Shown: one piece after another, positions 41,873 through 50,538 of the stretch
Layout: each line of letters begins with the position of its first letter
Numbering within the stretch: the stretch's first letter is position 1
NCBI RefSeq assembly: GCF_022953055.1
Contig: NZ_JALJEJ010000015.1
Span: 1-64,000 of the forward strand
DNA: 64,000 bases
Reading direction: 5' to 3'
Source of the DNA: Mucilaginibacter straminoryzae
Lineage (GTDB): Bacteria; Bacteroidota; Bacteroidia; Sphingobacteriales; Sphingobacteriaceae
Notes under the pieces: model-generated
Databases searched by the model: none
What the model was told of the DNA's origin: nothing
Seen by the model: the letters and a program-made list of their open reading frames with translations, nothing else
Made by a program: the position numbers and the translations under genes

Positions 41873-43870
41873 TTAATATGCTTCTGCATGTAATGGCGAG
41901 TTGCTCAGTTCAAGCCGCTTTAACTTAATGTTATTCAGCGGGTTTACTACCATCGGTATTTTCTCTATACGGGTTTCGCTGGTATCTAAACCAAATGCTT
42001 TTGCTTCGCCCTGTGCCATTTGTTTAATGGCAAAATAACTATTTAAAATAAATCCTTCGCTAAGGCTGAAGTTATTGTTGTATGACAGGAATTTCTCCAT
42101 AATCACAAACTGGAAATCTGCCGGCAGATGGAAGCTGCTTAATGATTCGTATTTACTGGTGATATCCAGCTCGCCGCGGCTGATCATATCTTCAACTACC
42201 TTCCTGAACAACACATTCACCCTCGGCTGTACCCTGAACCCTAACCTGAATTCTACGCGGATCACTTTATCCTTTTCCAGCTCTTCTACCGTATACTCCA
42301 TGGTGAAAGGTTCATCCGTCCGTTCGATATGCACAAACCAATAAACGTCTGCACGTTTTGGCTTACGGCTCAGGATAGAATAGATGATCTTTTGCTCTAC
42401 CTGTTTGCTGTTATTTGCTTTGGTAAGATAAATTAAGTGTGTGGCGAATTTAGAGATCCCCTGGTCGTTACTCATCGCTTTCAACACTGGGATATAATCT
42501 TTAAGGTCTACAAAGTTCAGGAAGCGGTTGTTGATCTTCCGCGCCTTGTACCACACGTACATGGTAAAGATCAGGCCGACTTCAAACACCAGGAAGAACA
42601 AACGTTTAACAATCTTAACGGCATTGGCCACAAAGAAAGAGAATTCTACCGCCAGGAATACGCACAGGATGATGGTAACCAACCAAACAGGCCAGTGCTT
42701 TCTGTAACGCATAAATTTATACATCAGCACGGTGGTCATCAGCATCGCAATAGTGATCGAAAACCCGTAAGCTGCTGTCATGGATTCAGATGTACGGAAG
42801 TACAGCGTAACAGCCATACAGCCAAAGCATAGTAACCAGTTGATGCTGGGGATATAGATCTGCCCGCGGATGTTTGAAGGATATTTAATGGTGATACGCG
42901 GCCAGAAGTTCATACTCACCGCTTCGCTGATGAGCGTAAAAGAACCGCTGATGAGCGCCTGGCTGGCAATAATGGTAGCCAGCGTAGCAATTAAAATTGA
43001 AGGGATCAGGAATTGGTGGGGCACAATTTCAAAGAAAGGGTTCACCCCTTCAAAACTATGATATTTACTTTGAGTAAGCACCCAAGCACCCTGCCCCAGG
43101 TAGTTCAGCATCAGCGAGGTTTTTACAAATATCCAGCTTACCTGGATGTTCCTTCGGCCGCAATGCCCCAGGTCTGAATACAAAGCCTCGGCACCGGTAG
43201 TACACAAAAACACAGCACCTAACAGCCAAAAGCCTTTTGGATGGTGTGCCAGCAAATCCCACGCATAAACCGGGTTCAGTGCTTTAACAATCTGCGGATA
43301 ATGGGCCACCTGTACACCACCAAGGAATGCCAGCATCAGGAACCAAACCAGCATGATCGGCCCGAAGGCCGAACCCACCACTTTGGTGCCGAATTGCTGA
43401 AAGGTGAACAGCAACAGCAAAATACCCATAATGATCCCGATAATGAGCGGACTACCGGGTACAAATTCTTTGCTTAATGAGGGTACCAGCCCCAAACCTT
43501 CTATAGCAGAGGCCACTGAAATTGGCGGGGTGATAATACCATCGGCCAGAAGTGTACCAGCACCGATAATTGCAGGTATAGCCAGGGCCTTACCGTACCT
43601 GCGTACCAGGGCATATAAAGAGAAAATACCGCCCTCGCCTTTGTTATCGGCTTGAAGGGTAATTACGATATACTTAAAAGTGGTTTGCAGGGTGAGGGTC
43701 CAGAACACGCAGGAGATAGCGCCCAGTACCAGGAACTCATTGGATTGGCCACCCTCTTTTAACAGGGTTTGAAAAACATAAAGCGGCGAAGTACCGATAT
43801 CGCCGAAAATAATACCTAATGTAATTAGCAGGCCGGCTGCGGAAAGCTTTTTAAAGTGCGAATTGTTCAT
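41873..43870 (-). CDS. kup: KUP/Trk-D type potassium uptake protein
   Basis: About 665 residues. Twelve membrane spans fill residues 10-440, beginning LGIIFGDIGTSPLYVFQ, the KUP signature. ADNKGEGGIFSLYALVRR near 75 and GTLLADGIITPPISVASA near 105 follow. The C-terminal cytoplasmic domain of about 200 residues is of normal length. It imports K+ with protons. The ATG at 43870 is chosen over an upstream GTG. It sits between genes for a sigma-54 response regulator and a histidine kinase on the same strand. Confidence 0.96.
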   Translation of the reverse strand: MNNSHFKKLSAAGLLITLGIIFGDIGTSPLYVFQTLLKEGGQSNEFLVLGAISCVFWTLTLQTTFKYIVITLQADNKGEGGIFSLYALVRRYGKALAIPAIIGAGTLLADGIITPPISVASAIEGLGLVPSLSKEFVPGSPLIIGIIMGILLLLFTFQQFGTKVVGSAFGPIMLVWFLMLAFLGGVQVAHYPQIVKALNPVYAWDLLAHHPKGFWLLGAVFLCTTGAEALYSDLGHCGRRNIQVSWIFVKTSLMLNYLGQGAWVLTQSKYHSFEGVNPFFEIVPHQFLIPSILIATLATIIASQALISGSFTLISEAVSMNFWPRITIKYPSNIRGQIYIPSINWLLCFGCMAVTLYFRTSESMTAAYGFSITIAMLMTTVLMYKFMRYRKHWPVWLVTIILCVFLAVEFSFFVANAVKIVKRLFFLVFEVGLIFTMYVWYKARKINNRFLNFVDLKDYIPVLKAMSNDQGISKFATHLIYLTKANNSKQVEQKIIYSILSRKPKRADVYWFVHIERTDEPFTMEYTVEELEKDKVIRVEFRLGFRVQPRVNVLFRKVVEDMISRGELDITSKYESLSSFHLPADFQFVIMEKFLSYNNNFSLSEGFILNSYFAIKQMAQGEAKAFGLDTSETRIEKIPMVVNPLNNIKLKRLELSNSPLHAEAY

Positions 43871-43914
43871 TTTGATACAGCATAACACCCTACCAGGGGT
43901 GACGATGCTGCCAT

Positions 43915-43932
43915 AATCAACACGTATACCAA
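43915..43932 (-). promoter_or_regulatory. Possible sigma-54 promoter of kup
   Basis: The minus strand reads TTGGTATACGTGTTGATT. It has the -24 TGG and a -12 TTGA in place of TTGC, with GG-to-GA spacing of 10. It is imperfect, but correctly placed between a dyad at 44001-44027 and kup. Confidence 0.3.
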
Positions 43933-44000
43933 TTTATAAAAACTTAGTTTACAGCTTATAAACGCACTTTTTACCGATTTGCGACTCCAACGAACCCTAC

Positions 44001-44027
44001 CAAAATGAAAAGGTGTTTTTCATTTTG
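44001..44027. promoter_or_regulatory. Perfect 11-bp dyad, candidate activator site upstream of kup
   Basis: CAAAATGAAAA / TTTTCATTTTG around a GGTGT centre, 4 bp beyond the regulator stop codon and about 130 bp upstream of kup. The spacing suits an enhancer-type site for the sigma-54 regulator encoded next door. No T-run follows, so a terminator is less likely. Confidence 0.5.
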
Positions 44028-44031
44028 AAAA

Positions 44032-45372
44032 TCACACCACCCCAATTTGGTATTCGTCTATCTTGCGATAAAGGGTGGTCAGGCCGATGTTGAGCAGTCT
44101 TGCCGCCTCTGTTTTATTGCCTTTGGTATAGGCCATTACATATCGGATATGGCGCTTTTCAATTTCTGACAGATCAAAAACGCCTGAAGGCGAAGGTTCA
44201 CCTGCCATAAAATCAAAAGGAAGCAGATCTACCGATAATGTATCTCCCGGCGCCAGGATCACCGCGCGTTCTATCACGTTTCTTAATTCGCGGATGTTAC
44301 CCTTCCACTGGTGCTTTTGCAGCGCGGTTATAAAAGCCGGGTCGATATGCTTAACAGCGGGGTTGGTTTTTACTGCAAACTCTTTAAGGTAATGCGTAGC
44401 CAGCGGACCAATATCTTCCGCGCGGTTATTTAACGACGGTAAGTTGATGACAAAGGTTGACAGGCGATAATACAAATCACGGCGGAAAGTGCCCTTTTCT
44501 GCTTCCTGCTCCAGGCTGCGGTTAGTCGCCGCCACAATGCGGATGTCGGCTTTCTGTGTTTTAGTTTGCCCCAATTTGATAAACTCGCCGCTTTCCAGCA
44601 CGCGCAACAGCTTTGCCTGCAGGTCGATGCTCATTTCGCCGATTTCATCCAAAAACAACGTGCCGCCGTCTGCTTCTTCAATCAAACCTTTCTTATCTTT
44701 CGCAGCACCGGTAAAAGCGCCTGCCTTGTAACCAAATAATTCGCTCTCCAACAATTCAGTGCTGAACGCGCTGCAATTAATCGCTACAAAGCTTTTATCC
44801 TTCCGGTTGCTGTTGTAATGGATGGCCTGCGCAAATACCTCTTTACCTGTACCTGTTTCGCCCAGAAGCAAAACGGTGGTATTGGTTACAGAAACCCGCT
44901 TTGCCAGGTCGATCGCTTGCTTTATCGCATTGGAATTGCCGATGATGGTATCAAAGCTGTAACGCTTCAGCAGTTTATTCTCGAGCTGAAACAAGCGGTA
45001 TTGTACCTGGGCTTTCTCAAAAGCTTTGCTTAACAAAGGCAGTATACGGTCATTATCATCCCCTTTGGTAATGTAGTCAAAAGCGCCGTTTTTTATTGCC
45101 GCTACCCCGTCAGGGATATTCCCGTAAGCCGTAAGGCAAATTACCTCGGCGTAATTTTTCCTGGCTTTGATCTCTTTCACCAGCTCCACGCCGTTAGCAT
45201 CCGGAAGTTTCACATCGCTCAGTACTACCAGCACATCCTGCTGCTCCAGCACCTTCAGGCCCTGGACGGCGGTAGGCGCTTGCAGTACTTCGTACCCTTC
45301 CAGCCCGATAATCCGGGCCATCAGTGCCGATAATTTTTCTTCGTCATCAATAATCAGGATGCTTTGCGGCAT
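44032..45372 (-). CDS. Sigma-54-dependent response regulator (NtrC type)
   Basis: 446 residues. The receiver domain (1-120) has phospho-acceptor Asp53 in VVLSDVKLP. The AAA+ domain (about 140-370) has Walker A GETGTGKE near 168, the sigma-54 contact loop GAFTGA near 215 and FLDEIGEM. A Fis-type HTH closes the protein (KTEAARLLNIGLTTLYRKI). It activates sigma-54 promoters when phosphorylated. It is followed on the same strand by kup and a histidine kinase, the natural partner. Confidence 0.95.
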   Translation of the reverse strand: MPQSILIIDDEEKLSALMARIIGLEGYEVLQAPTAVQGLKVLEQQDVLVVLSDVKLPDANGVELVKEIKARKNYAEVICLTAYGNIPDGVAAIKNGAFDYITKGDDNDRILPLLSKAFEKAQVQYRLFQLENKLLKRYSFDTIIGNSNAIKQAIDLAKRVSVTNTTVLLLGETGTGKEVFAQAIHYNSNRKDKSFVAINCSAFSTELLESELFGYKAGAFTGAAKDKKGLIEEADGGTLFLDEIGEMSIDLQAKLLRVLESGEFIKLGQTKTQKADIRIVAATNRSLEQEAEKGTFRRDLYYRLSTFVINLPSLNNRAEDIGPLATHYLKEFAVKTNPAVKHIDPAFITALQKHQWKGNIRELRNVIERAVILAPGDTLSVDLLPFDFMAGEPSPSGVFDLSEIEKRHIRYVMAYTKGNKTEAARLLNIGLTTLYRKIDEYQIGVV

Positions 45373-45404
45373 AGCTATTTTCTTTTTACCCGAAATAAAG
45401 GTAT

Positions 45405-45442
45405 AAAAAAAGGGGAACGTTCTTTCCGGACATTCCCCTTTG
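45405..45442 (-). terminator. Terminator after the GT14 gene
   Basis: The minus strand reads CAAAGGGGAA...TTCCCCTTT (45433-45442 and 45409-45417) followed by TTTTT, with a 15-nt loop. Confidence 0.75.
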
Positions 45443-45462
45443 TAAAAGTTTAAACCTGGTTA

Positions 45463-46383
45463 TCAAACCATTACGCGCTCAGCTTCTGCCGTGTTCTTTA
45501 ACAGAATTCTTTCGTCTATCAGATCAAATATCTCTGAATCGATGTTATCATCGAACTTACGCGCAAAAAAATCGTCTGATGCCATAATCGCATCAATATC
45601 TTCTGCTCTGAGGAATTTAGGGTGGGCATCGCGCTCGTCATGCCAGATGGTGAACCGCCTTTCGCTGTTTTCAATGCTGTTCAACAAGCGTTGGTCTTTA
45701 CTGTTCCCGACGATCATCTGCACATACAGTTCGTCTGCAACAAAGGTATGCCGGTGGAACCTGAAATATTCGGGGTGCTGATCGTGGTAATCCAAAATGT
45801 AGTTCATAGCGTAATCATCCAGCGTCCACCAGGTTTGGCCGGTATAGGGTTTCATACCATTTGGCATCTTTCTTCTAAGAAATGGCAGATACGTAGCTAA
45901 AAAATTCAATGCTCGTGAACGGAACAGTTCGCCCTTCTTAGAACCAAAATAATATTTATCTACCCGGTACAAACCACCGCGATCGCGACCGGGCCATTTT
46001 TGATGATTTGGAATGGGGAAGTAATTCAGAAAAACGCTATGCGGCGAACTGCGGAAAAATTCGTCCATTTCTTCGTTACTCTTGATCGGATAATCCTGCC
46101 CGCTGATCAGCATAATCCGCTCATAGCCCACAGCGGATTTGCGCACTTCGCGCAGCCCTTCTATAAAAGGCTCGATGGTGCCGTAACTACCCCACTTAGA
46201 ATCAAACCTTTTGATAAAACAAATGGCGTTACCAAACTCCTTCAAAGCCTCTTTAAATGGAGCTATATCTACCTTAATATCTATGTGAATGAAAAATCCT
46301 GAATGTCCGTCGTTCAGCCTCGCTACAAGACGTTGCAACTGGCGCGGGTTCTTATGCGCCATGATCAGGTATGCTTTTTTCAT
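45463..46383 (-). CDS. Core-2/I-branching-type glycosyltransferase (GT14)
   Basis: 306 residues resembling beta-1,6-N-acetylglucosaminyltransferases of family GT14. Key segments are AYLIMAHKNPRQLQRLVARL at the N-terminus, FFIHIDIK near 32, FDSKWGSYGTIEPFIEGL near 60, RIMLISGQDYPIKS near 90, and TGQTWWTLDDYAMNYILD near 182. Soluble and without a signal peptide, it probably acts on a cell-surface polysaccharide at the cytoplasmic face. It is divergent from a GT2 gene across 272 bp of AT-rich DNA in which I see no clear elements. Confidence 0.87.
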   Translation of the reverse strand: MKKAYLIMAHKNPRQLQRLVARLNDGHSGFFIHIDIKVDIAPFKEALKEFGNAICFIKRFDSKWGSYGTIEPFIEGLREVRKSAVGYERIMLISGQDYPIKSNEEMDEFFRSSPHSVFLNYFPIPNHQKWPGRDRGGLYRVDKYYFGSKKGELFRSRALNFLATYLPFLRRKMPNGMKPYTGQTWWTLDDYAMNYILDYHDQHPEYFRFHRHTFVADELYVQMIVGNSKDQRLLNSIENSERRFTIWHDERDAHPKFLRAEDIDAIMASDDFFARKFDDNIDSEIFDLIDERILLKNTAEAERVMV

Positions 46384-46655
46384 AGTAATGAATGATTTAA
46401 ACCAACACTGTGTTTCCTGTTAAGAAAATACGCTCTTTATTATAAAAGTATCACCTATTATACCTGCTTATTATGAAAGTGTTTTAAAAAAATTTCTTTT
46501 GATAAAATTAAATTAATCGAAACAAGACAAAGCATCTCAGGTTATTTCTTCAATTAAATATATATTTTCTTTAAAGTTAACAATAAAGTACCTGATAAAC
46601 CATTACGATCCGATACCTGCCACTGGGTTAATCAGGCTTTACCACAAAAAAAATC

Positions 46656-47612
46656 ATGAAAATTATTGCTGTCATTGTCACTTACAACCGTCTGGAACTG
46701 TTAAAAAAATCGGTCAAGGCGGTAAGCGCACAAACACACCAGCCCGATGAGATCATTGTGATCAATAACGGATCAACGGATGGTACAGAAGCCTGGCTGA
46801 AAACAAAACCCGTAACCTTAGTTACTACAACCAACGAAGGCGGCGCAGGTGGTTTCGCTTTCGGTATAGAAGTGGCTTATACTAATGGCGCAGACTGGAT
46901 CTGGCTAATGGATGACGACACCATCCCCCAAAAAGACGCTCTCGAACATTTAGTAGACGCCCTGGAAAACCTGAAACCAGACCATGACCATATCGGCTTC
47001 CTGGCAGGGTCTGTCGTGTGGACAGACGGCAGCGAACATGAAATGAACCGCACCTACACGCTTAACGACAAAAAGAAATTAGAAAAACTTACCCTGGAGC
47101 CCCGGGATAAATACCGGTTTGTACAGTTTGGCACGTTTGTATCTATGCTGTTATCAGCAAAGGCGGTGGAGAAGGTTGGCCTGCCTATTAAAGAGTATTT
47201 TATCTGGAACGATGACGTGGAATACTCTAAACGCATTATTAAACATGGAATGGCCGGACTGGCGGTTGAAGACAGCGTGGTTTTACACGAAACGCCCATC
47301 AATCACATCAGTAACGTATTCCGGGATACGGAAAAAAATCTGTGGAAATACAGATATGGTCTACGGAACGAACTCTTTACCAAGCGTTCGCACCAGGGCG
47401 AGCTGCAATTCTGGATCACCTGGATACACCGGATGTTAATTATGCCCTTCCGGATTGTGCTTGGTCGTAAAACCCATCATTGGCCGTTTATTAAAACTGT
47501 TTGGAATACCAGCCTGCGGGCGGTCATGTTCAGGCCAGGCATCAGGCATGTAAAGGCTAGAACATCCAAAACATTCCAGGCAGCGCGTGTAGCGGAACGT
47601 GCCACTGCTTAG
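46656..47612 (+). CDS. Family 2 glycosyltransferase
   Basis: 318 residues. The GT-A fold motifs are clear: IIAVIVTYNRLELLKKSV at the start, IVINNGSTDGTEAWL near 35, GGAGGFAFG near 63 and the acidic motif WLMDDDT near 87. A segment near 185 (KEYFIWNDDVEYSKRIIKHG) is typical of rhamnosyl- and galactofuranosyl-transferase-like members. It probably builds a surface polysaccharide together with the divergent GT14. It ends at a strong terminator. Confidence 0.9.
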   Translation: MKIIAVIVTYNRLELLKKSVKAVSAQTHQPDEIIVINNGSTDGTEAWLKTKPVTLVTTTNEGGAGGFAFGIEVAYTNGADWIWLMDDDTIPQKDALEHLVDALENLKPDHDHIGFLAGSVVWTDGSEHEMNRTYTLNDKKKLEKLTLEPRDKYRFVQFGTFVSMLLSAKAVEKVGLPIKEYFIWNDDVEYSKRIIKHGMAGLAVEDSVVLHETPINHISNVFRDTEKNLWKYRYGLRNELFTKRSHQGELQFWITWIHRMLIMPFRIVLGRKTHHWPFIKTVWNTSLRAVMFRPGIRHVKARTSKTFQAARVAERATA

Positions 47613-47638
47613 TCAACTTTATCATTACATACGTTTGA

Positions 47639-47671
47639 AACCTCCCGCAAAAAATCACGGGAGGTTTTTTT
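47639..47671 (+). terminator. Terminator after the GT2 gene
   Basis: AACCTCCCG / CGGGAGGTT stem (47639-47647 and 47658-47666) with a run of seven T. Confidence 0.88.
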
Positions 47672-47690
47672 GTGCAACAATCATTTAAAA

Positions 47691-47979
47691 CGCCCTTGTG
47701 AACAGAGCGTATCACGAAATTTTTTTTTAATTTTTTGTCAACGTTTGCGCTATCGGCAAACGTAAAAAACCCGCTTGTGAACAAAGCGTATCATGCTGTT
47801 TATCAGCTTTTTTTTGCTGATTTTTTATCTTAAGATTTGCACTTACGGTGTTTAATAAACTTGCTTTAAAGCCGTAAGACCGTTTGCCAGATACCCGGAA
47901 AAATTAGCCAATAATTAAACAAACGGCCGCTTTAACGTCAGCTTTAATTAAGCCCGGTTTAACCAATTAAACCAGTTTT
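47691..47979 (+). promoter_or_regulatory. Hairpin-rich leader with a duplicated motif before the lyase gene
   Basis: A 24-bp motif occurs twice in the same orientation, at 47693-47716 and 47772-47795 (21 of 24 identical, core CTTGTGAACA-R-AGCGTATCA), 79 bp apart. Each copy is followed by T-rich DNA. Other inverted repeats are ACGTTTGC/GCAAACGT (47741-47763), ATCAGC/GCTGAT with a T-run (about 47802-47826), CTTACGG/CCGTAAG (47842-47878) and CCGTTTG/CAAACGG (47880-47926). No ORF is visible. It may be a regulatory leader or contain small RNAs. Confidence 0.5.
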
Positions 47980-49155
47980 ATGAAAACCCAAACTTTAAAA
48001 CTATGGCTCTGCGCGTTAGTTTGCGTAGCCCTTGTAACCGTATTTGTAAGATGTACTAAAAAAACCGTTTCCCCGGTAGTAGATCAGCCCGTTGAAAGCG
48101 CCGCCGGTAACAAAAAAACCAACGCGGTAACCTTTGTCCACCCCGGTATTTTAAACACCCAGGCCAGCCTGGACTACATTGCAAACCAGGCGAACAATAA
48201 TGATGCAGACCGGCTGGCAGCTTATCAAAAGGTGCTTGATTACTGCAACACCCATTCGCCCAGTAATGGTTATAAAGCAACAATACAGGTGGCTTCCAGT
48301 GCGGGCACGCAGGACGAGACCAACTTTAAAGGCGATGCACTGCTTTCTTATGCTTTAGCCCTGCGCTGGGCAAAAACAGGTAATGCAGCTTATGCTACTA
48401 CCGTTAAACAGATCTTGGACGGCTGGGCCAATGCTTTCCAAAGCATTACCGTGGTTGGTACCAATCCCAATCCCAACCAAGGCTCCCTGGAAGCAGCCTG
48501 GGCAGCGCCGACATTTGCAGCAGCAGCAGAGATTATCAAATACTACCAGACTGCCGGTGGGCAAACCGGTGGATGGACTGCTGCTGAAGACAGCCAATTC
48601 AAAAGCTTCCTGAACAAGTTGAAAGATAATTACATCAACAATACCCCTAATTATCATAACAACTGGGTGGTATCTCAGGGATATGCGAAAATGGCAATCG
48701 GCATTTTCCTGGATAGCCAGGCCGTTTACGACAGCGGTGTTACCCTGGTTAAAACCGTTATCCCAGAAATCATCGCTACAGATGGCTCTATGAACGGCGA
48801 AATTTGCGGCCATAACGATTACACCCACTTCCAGTACTCGCTAACTGGTATCACTTATGCGGCTAACCTGGCTGCTATCCAGTTTGCAGATTATTCTATC
48901 TATACCGCCAGCAGCAGCCGTTTACTTACCGGCTACCAGTACCAGTACAAGCTGATCAAGGGTACCGTATCGCCGAGTTGTTCAGTTTCCGGTTCGCCAT
49001 CTAACCCCATCTGGCCTGGGATAGAAATAGCAGACCGCCGTTTCCACACCACTGAAACCAGCTATATCCGCAATCTGCAGGCGCCCTACGGCTTACCCGG
49101 CAATGATGTTGGTTTCCTGGGCTGGACATCCTATACCCATCATAACGTACCTTAA
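47980..49155 (+). CDS. Alginate lyase-like lipoprotein
   Basis: 391 residues. A lipoprotein leader ends VFVRC (Cys25). An alpha/alpha-toroid domain resembles the alginate lyase family (PF05426 type): VTFVHPGILNTQASLDYIANQ near 50, ALAYALRWAKTGN-like helices near 120, NYHNNWVVSQGYAKMAIGIFLDS near 228 and NGEICGHNDYTHFQYSLTGI near 270. It probably degrades a uronate-containing polysaccharide at the cell surface. The product is assigned by fold resemblance; the exact substrate is uncertain. A GH18 chitinase gene follows 145 bp downstream. Confidence 0.82.
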   Translation: MKTQTLKLWLCALVCVALVTVFVRCTKKTVSPVVDQPVESAAGNKKTNAVTFVHPGILNTQASLDYIANQANNNDADRLAAYQKVLDYCNTHSPSNGYKATIQVASSAGTQDETNFKGDALLSYALALRWAKTGNAAYATTVKQILDGWANAFQSITVVGTNPNPNQGSLEAAWAAPTFAAAAEIIKYYQTAGGQTGGWTAAEDSQFKSFLNKLKDNYINNTPNYHNNWVVSQGYAKMAIGIFLDSQAVYDSGVTLVKTVIPEIIATDGSMNGEICGHNDYTHFQYSLTGITYAANLAAIQFADYSIYTASSSRLLTGYQYQYKLIKGTVSPSCSVSGSPSNPIWPGIEIADRRFHTTETSYIRNLQAPYGLPGNDVGFLGWTSYTHHNVP

Positions 49156-49175
49156 TTATTCATTTAGATTACTCT

Positions 49176-49201
49176 AAGCCGGGTAGCGTTGCCCGGCTTT
49201 G
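49176..49201 (+). terminator. Terminator after the lyase gene
   Basis: AAGCCGGG / CCCGGCTT stem (49176-49183 and 49192-49199) followed by TTTG; the T-run is short. Confidence 0.65.
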
Positions 49202-49300
49202 TGCCTACCTTAATTTCATTAATTCGTTACAGAACTTCTTTGTGGTGATGCTTTATTTTCCATTAACTTAGGCTGTTTCATTTACCACCAATTAATCGAT

Positions 49301-50455
49301 ATGAAGTTTCCACGGGCTACCCGCAGCGGTTATAGCATTGCTGCCGCTATCATTTGTTTTGTACTGCTTTCGGCCATGACGAACATTCGCCGCCATGCAG
49401 CCCCCAAGCCCAAACCTGTGATCATAGGCTATGTTGGCGGTTTCAGGGGATTGATTGATACCAACCTGGTAGATGCCCGCAAACTGACGCATATCAACTA
49501 TGCCTTTGTAGACATTAAAAACAACCGTGCTTTCTTACACTACGAACGTACCGACACGGCAAATTTCAGCATGCTGCGGAAGCTTAAAAAGGTTAACCCT
49601 GATCTGAAGATCCTGATCTCTATCGGCGGGTGGGCCTGGAGCGGCCGCTTCTCTGACGCAATGCTCAGTGATACCGCCCGTACAGCTTTTGCAGCCAGCG
49701 CAGTGGATATCATCAGAAAATATCAACTGGATGGCGTAGATATCGACTGGGAATACCCGAATGACATCGGCGCTGGGAACGTTTTCCGTCCGGAAGATAA
49801 ACACACCTATACACTGATGTTCCATGACCTTCGTAAAGAGCTTGACCAGTTGGAGCACGAAACGGGGAAAAAGTTGTTACTTACCGCAGCAGTTGGCGGT
49901 TTTAAACGATTTCTGCAAAATACAGAGATGGGGCAGGTACAACGCTACCTGAACTATGTGAACCTGATGACCTATGATTATTTTCAGGATAGTTTAAAAA
50001 TAGCTGTTCACCACACCAACTTGTACGCCTCGCGCAAATACCAGACCCGCGACGATGCAGACAAAGCCGTGAATGATTTTATGGAAGCCGGTGTTCCTGT
50101 CGAAAAACTGGTAATGGGGCTGGCTTTCTACGGCCGGTCTGCCAAGGTGCGCGACGCAATAAATTACGGGCTTGGCGATACAACAGCCGGCAGAATGCCA
50201 GGCAGAGGTTTTACTTTTATTAAAGACAGCCTGTTAACGAATAAAGACTTCAAATACTACCGCGACCAGGACGCTAAAGCGCCTTACTTGTTTAATGCCG
50301 CAACCAAACAATTTATTTCTTATGACGATGAATGGTCTGTAAAGGCAAAATGCAACTATGTACTTAAAAAGCACATGGCAGGGGTAATGTTTTGGGAATA
50401 CGCTGACGATAAAAAGACTTATTTACTGAACGAGGTGAACCGCGATTTAAAGTAA
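49301..50455 (+). CDS. Glycoside hydrolase family 18 chitinase
   Basis: 384 residues. An N-terminal signal or membrane anchor spans about 11-27. The GH18 TIM barrel starts VIIGYVGGFRGL. The substrate-binding SxGG motif is ISIGGWAW near 107. The catalytic DxxDxDxE is DGVDIDWE with acid/base Glu151. YYRDQDAKAPYLF and AGVMFWEYADD near the end are also family-typical. It should hydrolyse chitin or related beta-1,4-GlcNAc polymers. It has no type IX secretion C-terminal domain, unlike the two proteins encoded after it. Confidence 0.95.
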   Translation: MKFPRATRSGYSIAAAIICFVLLSAMTNIRRHAAPKPKPVIIGYVGGFRGLIDTNLVDARKLTHINYAFVDIKNNRAFLHYERTDTANFSMLRKLKKVNPDLKILISIGGWAWSGRFSDAMLSDTARTAFAASAVDIIRKYQLDGVDIDWEYPNDIGAGNVFRPEDKHTYTLMFHDLRKELDQLEHETGKKLLLTAAVGGFKRFLQNTEMGQVQRYLNYVNLMTYDYFQDSLKIAVHHTNLYASRKYQTRDDADKAVNDFMEAGVPVEKLVMGLAFYGRSAKVRDAINYGLGDTTAGRMPGRGFTFIKDSLLTNKDFKYYRDQDAKAPYLFNAATKQFISYDDEWSVKAKCNYVLKKHMAGVMFWEYADDKKTYLLNEVNRDLK

Positions 50456-50538
50456 GCTGATACGTTTTCCCATTAGGAAATAAAAGAGCGAAGTAGCAGC
50501 AATATTTCTATCTTTATTTAACCTGAAGAAAAACACCC

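Noticed and set aside
44001..44027. Terminator of the sigma-54 regulator gene
   Set aside because: The stem is AT-rich with no T-run on the minus-strand side; a protein-binding dyad fits better.
47693..47795. Minimal CRISPR from two similar 24-bp repeats
   Set aside because: Only two copies, an internally structured 55-bp gap with T-tracts, and no cas genes.
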